Assembly (NCBI RefSeq): GCF_022682495.2
Contig: NC_071396.1
Location: 54,184,022 to 54,248,021, forward strand
DNA: 64,000 nt
Direction: 5' to 3'
Source of the DNA: Desmodus rotundus
Lineage: Eukaryota > Chordata > Mammalia > Chiroptera > Phyllostomidae
In this document: in pieces, positions 21,625 to 30,650 of the stretch
Position numbering within the stretch: position 1 is the first letter of the stretch
Layout of the letters: the number at the start of each line of letters is the position of its first letter
Notes under the pieces: model-generated
Told to the model about the DNA's origin: nothing
Databases searched by the model: none
The model's input: only the letters and a program-made list of their open reading frames with translations
Program-made: the position numbers and the translations under genes

Positions 21625-21870
21625 ACAGTGGTCAAAAGCACTGGCTTCAAAGTCAAACTGACCTGGGTTTGAGTCTAGTTCCACCACCTACTAGCTGGGT
21701 TAACTTTGGACCAGTCACTGACCTCTTGGAGCCTCACTTGGCTCATTTAAAAACTGGTAAAAGGACAATACCTAGAGGAGGCAGTAAGGATTTAAAGAGA
21801 TGGTGCATATAAACTACCTGCACAGGGCCTGTCTTACAGGAAATGCTCAACACACATTAGTTATCCATGT
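21625..21870 (+). repeat. MIR SINE, nearly complete
   Basis: One of the best preserved MIRs here: 'gacagtggtcaaaagcactg', 'aactgacctgggtttgagtc', 'ccacctactagctgggttaa', 'ggcctcacttggctcattta'-like sequence and 'gcctgtcttacaggaaatg' in order. Confidence 0.85.
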
Positions 21871-22094
21871 TGGCTCTTAGGTTCCCAGATACTTGGTCTG
21901 ACTTCAGAGTCTAATGTTTGTCTTATGGCTTAGGGCTAGGAAAGGGAGCACTGCAGGAAATATTGGGTTGGCCAAAAAGTCCGTATGGTTTTCTCTGTAA
22001 AAAAACCCACATTTTTCACTTTCACCAATAACTTTATTGATTTGGTTATTTTAAGTATGTCAGCTATCTCCTGCTATTGGCTTCTTAGAAGGGG

Positions 22095-22195
22095 ATAGAG
22101 GCCAGGGGCGCTGCTAAACATCTTCCAGTGCAGAAAACAGCCCCACAGCAAAGAATTATTTGGCCAAAATGTCAATGGTACCAGAAGCTCACAAA
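22095..22195 (-). mobile_element. hAT-derived block inside mariner copy 1
   Basis: Phrases 'agaggccagggg', 'gctgctaaacatcttcca', 'acagccccacagcaaagaat', 'tatttggccaaaatgtcaat' match the end region of a very common mammalian hAT MER element, not mariner. The same block at the same internal position occurs in the second mariner (39630-39735), so it was part of the element before the two copies spread. Confidence 0.7.
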
Positions 22196-22438
22196 CCACT
22201 TTTGACATGTTTGATCAGTCACAACACCTTCTCTGTACACTGCACAAATCTTTTTTTTGTTTGTTTCAGTTGTTACCTTTCTTGAAATGATAAAGCATAA
22301 TACACCAAAAATGCTGCATATTTTCTCCCATCTTCAATATTAAAATGGGTGCACAAAATTCACCAATTTTGATGTTTTTTTAAATGCATGTTGATGTGAC
22401 AGCTGTCACAACACAATCTAACAAAATTGTTTTGAATG

Positions 22439-22506
22439 GAGTTAGTACACAAGGTAAGAATTTATGTGGAAGGTGAGGTCATGGTCAGGATTAGACAAAT
22501 TAGCAT
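22439..22506 (+). repeat. 68-bp direct duplication, copy inserted in the mariner
   Basis: Exact copy of 20931-20998. Upstream mariner sequence is intact to 'attgttttgaatgga' and downstream sequence resumes with 'ctaagcgctactacagccat'. At the right junction there is a short local repeat (gtagtaacaatgtagtaac). Such filler with a nearby template and junction repeats is typical of templated repair synthesis. Confidence 0.95.
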
Positions 22507-22664
22507 GTAGTAACAATGTAGTAACTAAGCGCTACTACAGCCATCGTATGGAAAAAAACATAATGGACTTTTTGGCCAACCCAATACTACAATTATAGTA
22601 ATGAGACCCACAGTTGTCTGAAAACTGTCTCCTCATTGACCAGAAGTGGGGTGCAGGAGGAGGC

Positions 22665-22830
22665 TGAGTCAAAATCTCACTCTATAGTGTATTAACTTAA
22701 TGATTGAAGGTATAATATTGCCTACTTCATGGAGCTATTTTGAAGGTTAAATTACATATCACATAATGCTAGGTACCGGTAATATTGTCACAGAGTACAG
22801 TCTCTTTGCATTATCTACTATTATAATTCA
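22665..22830 (+). repeat. MIR SINE 3' half
   Basis: Shows 'ttgcctacttcatggagcta', 'tgaaggttaaattacatatc' and 'atgctaggtaccggtaat', a diverged sense MIR. Confidence 0.6.
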
Positions 22831-23384
22831 TTGAAATATTCATCAAGTGAATAGTGTTTGTGTGGCAAACACTATTCTTAGGGCTTCTTCAGGACACATG
22901 GGCCTGTGCACAGAAGATTGGCTTCTGGTAGACATGCAAGACTTGATACCGGCCATTTCAGCAAGTGACTAAAAGTACTGATGAGGCAGATACTGTCTGT
23001 AAACCCAGGGGGGTGGTGTTTCTAGTGGCCACTGAATTCTAGAGAGGATGCTCATTATTCAGGATGTCTAACACATGTGATGGCCAAAGGGAGGATCCCA
23101 CCGTGGAAAAAAGCAAGAAGATGAAGCCAGGCAAACAGTGCCAGATGTCATGGTAAAGAGAGACATGAGAAGTGAGGATATACAGGGAGCAAAACACAAG
23201 CCAGGTCAGGTGAAGATGGAGACCATGGTCCAAGTGGATATCTGAGGACGACTGGCTGCATGCGCAACACTCGGGCTTTTGACTTAAAATGACTTGGTAG
23301 GACCAGATTCAAAATGATATTTGTACTTTTCTATAAATGTTGACTTCCTTTCTTAAAAAAATTAGGTCCAAGTTCAAACCTTGG
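22831..23384. other. Unassigned sequence
   Basis: No repeat or gene recognised. Confidence 0.4.
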
Positions 23385-23640
23385 AGATTGTGAAAACAGA
23401 GGTTTTAAGAAGTACAAACTGCCAGTTATAAAATAAGTCACAGATATGTGCAGCAGAGAAAATATAGTCAATAATGTGAAAACTTTGAATGATGGCAGAT
23501 AATTATTTGATTTATTTTATTCTGGTGATCACTTTGTAGGGTATTACATAAATATGTAATCACCATATTGTACCCTTGAAACTAATATAATATTGTATGT
23601 CAACTATAATTAACAAATAAATTTAGAGCATCTCTCTATT
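23385..23640 (+). repeat. L1 3' UTR end
   Basis: Contains 'gaagtacaaactgccagtta', 'ataaaataagtcacagata', 'gaaaatatagtcaataatg', 'ctggtgatcactttgtaggg' and 'ccttgaaactaatataatat', ending with 'aacaaataaatt'. Same L1 3' UTR class as 1985-2258. Confidence 0.8.
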
Positions 23641-24374
23641 TAGTAGATGGGATGCTGTCTGATTCATGAACCGTTCCATAAAGACAATCTTTAATTTAAT
23701 AAATAAGTAAATTTAGAAAAAGAAATAATTGATCACAAGCCATTTTTATTTCCAACTGCCTCTGCAGAACAACCGGAGTCTAAACTTGTTACTTTTAAGG
23801 CACATGAGTGATTAGACACGATTTATGCTAAGAAGCAAGCCTTATGACATAGGAGGATTTAATTTAGACTCTAATAACAGGTGTACATTTTCACTGAAAT
23901 GCCTCAAGCACTTCATTTGCTGACGGAGACTGTAAGTGGGTAATGAGGTAGGAGAGGCTGGGTGTATCAGGGCTGTGCAAGAGCGAGGCAGCTGGCCTGC
24001 TTTTCTCCACCTGGTTCTATTGGTTCCCCCATTAAGCACTAAGTGGAAAAGGTGAAAATGACTGATTTTGAGAGGATCTTAAATGTTTTTTGTAAGGAAA
24101 GAAAGGAGGAGTCTTATTTCAGAGACATTACTCATGTAATGAAAGAGAAGCCTTCACCTTGAAGTGCCTGGGGAAAACCAATACTAAATTGTTAGTTAAA
24201 CAAGTACTGATAGGATTAGATGAGATGATAAATAAATGTTCAGTCAACTTACTGCAGAGAAAAGAAAAATCCAAACCAGGTGCATGGCACTGAACAGGCA
24301 AACCTACCATTTTGTTATCTAAGCTTTTGGCTTGTTAAGTGATTAAGGTCAGTTGCTTCATATTTCAGAAAATT
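23641..24374. other. Unassigned sequence
   Basis: No repeat or gene recognised. Confidence 0.4.
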
Positions 24375-25260
24375 CATAGGACATAACATGTTGCATCCTC
24401 ACTTCCTCCCAAAAAGCCCCTCCTGGCTTCATTTACCATCTCATTCAGTCTTGATTCCATCATCCATCATTATAATAACTCCCTTCCAAACCCACTTAGC
24501 TCTACTGTCCATCATTCCCTTCTCCATCTTCTGCTGCAAAAACATCAGCCCAGATAAAAATCATCTGCCTTCTCCAGACTTATAGCAGAGCAGATGAATG
24601 TTACCAGATAAATTCACAAATGGAGCTATTTCCACTTTAATTCATGTTGTACCTTCATGAGGTACTCAACACACTCCAGTAATCCTACTGTTTCTCTAAT
24701 AGGTTGGATTTCCCATTTTCTGATAAAGTTGTTTCCTGACATCTTCTATCTCCACATACTTCCACATTCTTTCCACCTCTGCTGATGAGCCCCCTCATGC
24801 TGCATTGAGAAATCAGAAGTCACCAGGGAATACTTCTCATCTTTCAACAACCAAAAGACCAAACCAATCTCTACTTACAATCTGGAATCCTCTCCTGCTT
24901 CTTTCCAATCACAGTGGGGGATCGAGTCTTTCTTCCTCTCAAAGCCTACCCCTCCTCCTGCTCCAGATTTCACCCCCTTCCTCTCTGTTAGTCTCTCTCT
25001 TTCCTCTGTATTGGCTCATTTCCCTCAGCAAACAAACACGCTCCAATAGCTCCCATCATAAGATCAACAAATAGCAAAACCAAAACCTTCCCTTGACCCC
25101 ACATATTCTTCTAGAAACAGCCCCATTTCTCTGTTCCCTTGTATATTGACCTAGAAAGAGTTGTTTGCACTTGCTGGCCCCACTTTCTAACTTCCAGCTC
25201 ATGCTTATTTACTAACAATCTGGCTTCTTCAAATTTGGTCAAATGTTTATTATACCACAG
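24375..25260 (+). repeat. L2-like LINE, more 5' segment
   Basis: Pyrimidine-rich, with wording typical of the region upstream of the L2 3' end: 'cttccacattctttccacctc', 'ctccagatttcacccccttc', 'gtattggctcatttccctc', 'gttgtttgcacttgctggc' and 'ccactttctaacttccagc'. The antisense L2 at 44865-46330 shows the matching opposite-strand wording. Heavily diverged. Confidence 0.5.
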
Positions 25261-25799
25261 TAGCAAAACACTTTGGAATATTCATAGATTATACTGCTGA
25301 AGACTGGAAGAAACAACTTCTAGAACAGATGATACATGATAGGAGTTGTTTAAGAGCCGAGATGAAAGTACAGATGATTCTAGCATGTCTTCATGTACGC
25401 TATTTGCTACAGTACGTTTTAATAATAAACAACAGGAAAAATTGCCTTTTTCTGGTGTCACTAAAGATAACCAAAGAAGATATATGTTTAAGAGTAAATA
25501 ATTTATATAATTAAAACAACATATTTTGAAGACAATATTTAAGTATATTCACTGATAGAGTGGCTCCTGTGTATTATTTTTAAAAAAACGTTTCTGGGAT
25601 AATGTGTTACATAGATAATATGAAACAAAATTTATTTATTGCATCATTCATAGGTAAGATAATACAGAGAAGAAGTCAAATCCACAAAAGCACAAATAAC
25701 TACACTGATGTGATCAATTTAAAAATTTAATTTTTAAAAATTAAGACTTTTTAATATAGTATACTTTGTCATATTGTAATAAGTTGAAGAGACATCACA
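25261..25799. other. AT-rich unassigned sequence
   Basis: Very AT-rich with no coding features; nothing specific recognised. Confidence 0.4.
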
Positions 25800-26945
25800 A
25801 CAACCTTTTTTTAGGAATTGCAGTTATAGTTGGCATTCAACATCTGGTTGGTTTTGGATATTGATCATAGTGGTTCAATAATTATATACATTATCAGATG
25901 ATCACCTTCTGTCTACACATGAAGTTGTTACAATATTATTGACTATATTCCCTGTGCTGTACCTTATGTCCCCATGACTTATTTATTTCATAACTTGGAG
26001 ACTGTACCTCTTAATCCCCTTTACCTACTTTGCTCCCCATCCTCTCTCTCCTCTGGTAACTACCAGTTTCTTTCCTGTATGTACTTATTTCACTTGGTAT
26101 AATATCCTCTATGTCCATGATGTTGCAAGTGGCAATATGTTATTGTTTTTTATGTCTGAGTATTAGTAATATTCCACTGTGTATGTGCATGTGTGTGTGT
26201 GACATCTTCTTTATTCATTCATGCACCAGTGGACACTTAGGTTTCTTCCTTATCTTTGATATTTTAAATAGTGCTGAAATGAGAGATGTACCATGCTTAT
26301 AAATTAAAAGAATCAATATCGTTAAAATGGCCATACTATCCAAGGCAACATACAGATTCAATGCAATTCCCATCACAATACCAATGGCATTTTTCACAGA
26401 ACTTGAACAGAGAATGCCAAAATTTGTATAGAACCACAAAAGACCCCAAATAGTTAAGGCAATCTTGAGAAAGAATAAAGCTGGAGGTATCACATTCCTT
26501 GATGTCAAAGAATACTACAAACCTATAGTGATCAAAAGAGAATGGTACTGGTACAGAAACAGACATACAGATCAATGGAAGAGAGAGCCTCGAAATAAAC
26601 CCATACATATGTGGTCAATTCATCTACAGCAAAGGAGGGAAGAATATAAATCAGGGAAAAGACAATCTCTTCAATGAATGGTTTTGGAAAAACTGGACTG
26701 CCATATGCAAAAGAATGAAAGTGGATCACTACCTTATACCACATACAAAAATAAATTCAAAATGGATTAAAGGCTTGAATGTAAGATCTGAAACCATAAA
26801 ATTCATAGAAGAAAACAAACTAAAAAGTTTTTACACACTGAAGGAAACCAATAAAGCAAAAAAGCAACTTACTGAATGGGAGATTTGCAAATCATACATC
26901 TGATAAGGAGTCAATATGCAAAATTTATAAAAGACTGAGAACTTT
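25800..26945 (-). repeat. L1 copy with inverted 5' segment
   Basis: Two L1 pieces lie head to head. 25800-26282 is antisense L1 3' UTR ('gttacaatattattgactat', 'gtgctgtaccttatgtcccc', 'ttatgtctgagtattagta' and 'gtggacacttaggtttcttc'). 26283-26945 is sense ORF2 sequence. This arrangement (3' end in one orientation, 5' piece reversed) is the known product of twin priming during L1 insertion. About 0.5 kb of L1 consensus seems to be missing at the inversion joint. Poly(T) at about 25806 marks the likely tail. Target duplication not clear. Confidence 0.7.
26283..26903 (+). pseudogene. L1 ORF2 C-terminal fragment (reverse transcriptase downstream region)
   Basis: Two adjacent plus-strand frames (26465-26677 and 26715-26903) match the L1 ORF2 protein just after the reverse transcriptase domain. 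Motifs seen are [40 protein letters not shown] and [15 protein letters not shown], in the order found in human ORF2. The endonuclease and the catalytic FADD-type motif lie upstream and are absent. Frameshift and stop-containing fragment, part of the inverted L1 described above. Confidence 0.8.
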
Positions 26946-27324
26946 TTTTAACCACTTAGAGGTTCACTAAAAGCACTGTAGAACTTAAAGATAAAATATA
27001 CACTGTTCTCTTACAAAAGTGCAAAATTTGCTGATATTTTTTGATTGACAAGGGGCAATCAGTTTCAGTTCACCTGCCAAATACTTTTGAAACATAAAAA
27101 CATAATCTATCTCTTCATCATCAAATTAACATTTTTAGTAATGTGTGAAGAGGAGATTGTTTTACCAAAAAAATTCTCTTTTTTTGCTAGAGCATGTGGA
27201 AGATAGATATTTGGAAATCTTTCCACTGTTTCCTGATTCTGTAGTTTAACATGATCATGTGCTGCCTATAAAAACTCTCATATCTGCATATTTAAAATAA
27301 TTAGAAACAGAATATATTCTTTTT
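26946..27324. other. Unassigned sequence
   Basis: No repeat or gene recognised. Confidence 0.4.
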
Positions 27325-27900
27325 ATTGCTGTATAACATATCATCAGAAATTTAGCAGCTTAAAAGAACACACATGTTTTATCTCACAGTTTTCCTGGGT
27401 CGAGAGTGTGGGAACAGTGAAGGGTCTACTGCCCAGGGCCTCACAAGCTGCAGCAAAAGTCTCAGCTTGACTGTTTTCATCCAGGGAAGGCTCTGCTTCC
27501 AAGTTCATCCAGGCTTTGGCAGAATTTATGTCCTTTTGACTGTGTGACTGAGCTCCCAAGTTTTTTTGCAGGCTGCTGGCTGGAGACTATTTGCAGGTCC
27601 TAGAAGCTACCCATAAGTCCTAACATTCACCCACAGTTCCTTGCTGTTCAGGCTTCTCCAACATGCCCACTCATTTCCTCCAGCCCTCAAGGGGGATGTC
27701 TCATTTCAGTGTGCTAAGAGAGCCTTATATAACCAGCCATAACCATGAGATTGACATCCAACGTTTTTGTCATATTCTATTGGTTGAAAGCAAGTCTCAT
27801 ATTGTGCCCATTCTCAAGGGAGAGGGATTCCATGAAGAGATGGACTTCAGGAGAGGGTAGCCATTAAAGATTATCTTAGGGTCTGTCTGACATACAGAAT
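27325..27900 (+). repeat. Old interspersed repeat ('gctgtataaca...' family)
   Basis: Begins 'tattgctgtataacatatca' and continues 'agcagcttaaaagaacacac', 'cccagggcctcacaagctgc', 'tctgcttccaagttcatcc', 'gtgactgagctcccaag' and 'cattctcaagggagagggat'. These are the successive blocks of a widespread mammalian repeat I recognise but cannot name with confidence; probably LTR or DNA-transposon derived. Confidence 0.55.
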
Positions 27901-28374
27901 CTTCCAGTCACTTTGCAAATCTTCATGATGAAGAGTTTCAGTGGGCTTAGAAGCCATTTGTTAAAAATATAAGAATGCAACTAAAAGAATCACTGACTAA
28001 CATCAGAAATGTAGGGATTTACATGCTAAATCATTGCAAAGACTTTGACATAATTAGTGGATGGGACTGATAAATGAGTGTCATGATTTCAAGCACAACC
28101 AAGGATGCACTTCTTTACTTTTTATCTATTTATCTTTGGGAGATATATATTTTTTTCTGCTTGACAGTCATTAAAACCAAAGATCAAGTTAATAAACTGA
28201 GTAACAGACTTTTGAATTGTTGACTTACAAGAATAGTGTATATTAAATTAAGAATTTAAAATATAATGAGGTTTATTTTATCACATTGTATTTACCAATA
28301 ATAGTTATCTAGTGAGATAAAATTCTGGAATTAGCAATATAAAAAATTAAAGATGGGCCTCTTAGGAAAGAATT
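27901..28374. other. AT-rich unassigned sequence
   Basis: No repeat or gene recognised. Confidence 0.4.
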
Positions 28375-28577
28375 CAACATACATCCCAACATATACATAT
28401 TTACTTCTTAATAAATTGTACACATGGATTATGCTATAAATATATCATATACATTCTAAAGATACAAATCAATTAAGCTACAAATAAGAAACTATGCAAA
28501 AATGTGTTTTATGTATTTATAATATCATCCATGTGTACAATTTCTAAAAAAAATATGTTTATGTTGGGGTGCGTGTT
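28375..28577. repeat. Imperfect ~200-bp palindrome (possible MITE)
   Basis: The left arm (about 28375-28450) and the right arm (about 28505-28577) are reverse complements over roughly 70 bases. Best-matching pairs are cccaacatatacatattt with its counterpart near 28560, and aaattgtacacatggat (28412-28428) with atccatgtgtacaattt (28527-28543). Differences are scattered substitutions plus a small gap. The loop is 50-60 bases and AT-rich. The structure fits an old palindromic MITE; no target duplication was found. The right end lies next to the Ves SINE. Confidence 0.8.
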
Positions 28578-28824
28578 CACTATTCTCTCTTTTTTAAAAA
28601 TCCTCTTCCGAGGATATGTTTATTGATGTTAGAGAGAGAAAGGAAGCGGGAGAGAAAGAAACATCAATGTGAGACAGAAACATTGATTGGTTGCCTCCCG
28701 TAAGCGTTTTGACTGGGATCAAACCTGCAACCTAGATAAGTGCCCTGACTGGGAACTGAACCCACAACCTTTTGGTGTACAGGACAATGCTCCAACCAGC
28801 TAAGCAACCAGGCCAGAGCTCACT
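28574..28824 (-). mobile_element. Ves (bat) SINE, antisense
   Basis: Body about 28590-28816. On plus, it opens with the reversed tail ('tttattgatgttagagagag'), then 'aaacattgattggttgcctc', 'tgccctgactgggaactgaa' (reverse of the B-box region), 'ccaaccagctaagcaaccag' and 'gccaga'. Flanks gttcact (28574) and gctcact (28817) are a possible short, decayed target duplication. Confidence 0.9.
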
Positions 28825-28859
28825 TTTTCCTTCACCAGCATGTGCCAAAAACAAGTTTG

Positions 28860-29190
28860 GAACCCACGACTCTCGCTGCTCACTGTCCAGTGCAGTAGCC
28901 ATGAGCCACGAGGTGCTACGGAGCACTTGAAAGGAGACTGGGCTCATCTCAGATGAGATGTGCTGTAAGTGTAAAACTACAGCCAACATTTCGAAGACTC
29001 AGCAAAAAAAAATCTTATTTATATTTCCAATTACATATTGAAATGATAATACCTTGGATAGTTTGGGTTAAAGTATATTATCAAAATTAATTTTATCTAT
29101 TTCTTTTATTTTTTAATATGGCAACTAAAAATTAAAATCACATATGTGGCTTACATTATATCTATTAGCTAGCAGTGCCCTAGGGGTTGG
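28860..29190 (+). mobile_element. Old hAT-type DNA transposon fragment
   Basis: Phrases 'gagcacttgaaaggagactg', 'gatgtgctgtaagtgtaaaa', 'catttcgaagactcagc', 'ttgaaatgataataccttgg', 'catatgtggcttacattata' and 'attagctagcagtgccc' match a widespread mammalian hAT MER family. The name is not certain. Inverted 'tgtggct'-type blocks near both ends are consistent. Confidence 0.65.
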
Positions 29191-29637
29191 ACAGTGTTAG
29201 AAAAAAGCAGAAAGCTGGTTAGTTGTGCTTTCTCAGCAACAGTGAGATTAATTTTAAGTGACTTGTAGCTAAATCCTGGCCTCACCTCAAATGATCTGCT
29301 ATGTTCCATGCTCTTGCGGCTAATTGTCTCCTTCACTCATTACTAGTGAGTAGTGTGTTATTTTAATCTCATTAATAGTTGAAGCAGATTCTAGAAAGAT
29401 AATCTGATTTCCCTTCTGGAATGACCCCTCTGCTCTCTTTGCCATCACCAGACAAACTGATGCTACCTCCTCTACTAACATAGCAATTCAGATGTGGGAT
29501 TAACAGTTGAGTACCCTCAGGGAATTATCCCAATAGCATGTGTGTAGGTAAGTGTATGCACATCGATGCAGTATAGTGAGCTCTTAGAGCAAAGGAAGAG
29601 GTAAACTCTGCCAAGTACTTTCAAAAAAGTACCCAAG
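29191..29637. other. Unassigned sequence
   Basis: No repeat or gene recognised. Confidence 0.4.
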
Positions 29638-29860
29638 TGCTTTTTGGCCCTGGCTGGTGTGGCTCAGAGGATTGAGTGCCGGCCCGTGAACCAAAGGGTC
29701 GCTTGTTCAGTTCCCACTCAGGGCACATACCTGGGTTGTGGGCTAGGTCCCCGGTGAGAGGGAGCACAAGAGGCAACCACACATTGATGTTTCTGTCCCT
29801 CTCTCCCTTCCTTCCCTTCTAAAAATAAATAAAATCTTTTAAAAAATTGCTTTATAATTA
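29638..29860 (+). mobile_element. Ves (bat) SINE
   Basis: Body about 29646-29848: 'ggccctggctggtgtggctc' head, 'accaaagggtcgcttgttca' region, 'cagggcacatacctgggttg', 'gaggcaaccacacattgatg', CT-rich tract and 'aaaaataaataaaatct' tail. Flanking 'gtgcttttt' and 'ttgctttat' are a weak target-duplication candidate. Confidence 0.9.
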
Positions 29861-30469
29861 GTTTACATTAAGCCACAGTTAAAACTGTCTTAGCTCTGAT
29901 AATTTCCTTTGCAAATTGATTTAGCCACTATTTTGTTAAAAAATATACAACCTTCCTTTTTCCTCCCATAATTTCAGGAAGGAGTCTCTCGCTAGAACAC
30001 CATGCAGCAACCATCCCGGCAAAGCAAACCTTGTCCATTTCCTATTTGAAAAAGTCTTACGCTGGGAGCTTTTCTCTTATTGGCCCGTCCTCACTGGTAT
30101 TTTCCCTGCAACTGGACTCCCTCTGAGATGCTATTAAACTCTAGAAGGCTGTGATAATTATAGTAATTCTCCTTGGAGGAATTATAATAATATCTAGCTG
30201 TTGAAAGTCTTCCTTATGTTGATGCAATGCCTACTTTTCCATTACTTGCAATTATTAAATCTTCCCTGTAGGGATTTACAGAGCAAACTCCTTCTTCCAC
30301 AGATAATTCTAATACTTCTTCTAAATCTTTTCTCTGGGTTGCCCAATTTCTGTAAGCATTCTTCTTGTCCACTACACAGATATTTATCAGGTGCTGTCTG
30401 CTTTCCCCCAGCCACCTGCTTGCTATTCACGTGGCCTTTGCTGGGTCCCTGCTCCTTGTGTCATGGGTC
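29861..30469. other. Unassigned sequence
   Basis: No repeat or gene recognised. The 110-codon frame at 30201-30533 is Leu/Cys-rich without a domain and overlaps a repeat at its end. Confidence 0.4.
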
Positions 30470-30650
30470 CTCTTTTTATGAGGATGTCAGTCCTGTAGGA
30501 TTGGGGCCTTATGACCCTCATCACCTTGTTTAATCTTAATAACCTTCTGAAAGCCCTATCTCCACACACAGTCATATTGTGGATTAGGGCTTCAACATAG
30601 GAAATCGGGGGTACACAATACAATCCATAACAAGTGCTCACACAAAAACA
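30470..30650 (+). repeat. Tail of an old interspersed repeat
   Basis: 'gccctatctccacacacagt' followed by 'attagggcttcaacatagga' and 'cacaatacaatccataac' is the 3' wording of a widespread mammalian repeat, probably the same broad class as 27325-27900. Confidence 0.5.

Larger units (their letters stand above)
21963..22584 (-). mobile_element. Mariner-family DNA transposon, internally rearranged copy 1
   Basis: Bounded by TA duplications (21961-21962 and 22585-22586) and by terminal inverted repeats starting ttgggttggccaaaaagtcc on both strands. A full mariner is about 1.3 kb; this copy is 622 bp. Reading the minus strand from the right end gives the 5' UTR and decayed N-terminus of a mariner transposase. 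A hAT-derived block follows at about 22095-22195, then the 3' end ('ccaataactttattgatttg' on plus). A 68-bp foreign segment sits at 22439-22506, about 80 bp inside the right terminus. No intact coding capacity. Confidence 0.92.

Noticed and set aside
28375..28577. microRNA precursor
   Set aside because: The arms are much longer than a typical precursor and the structure fits a palindromic MITE better; kept only as a hairpin finding.
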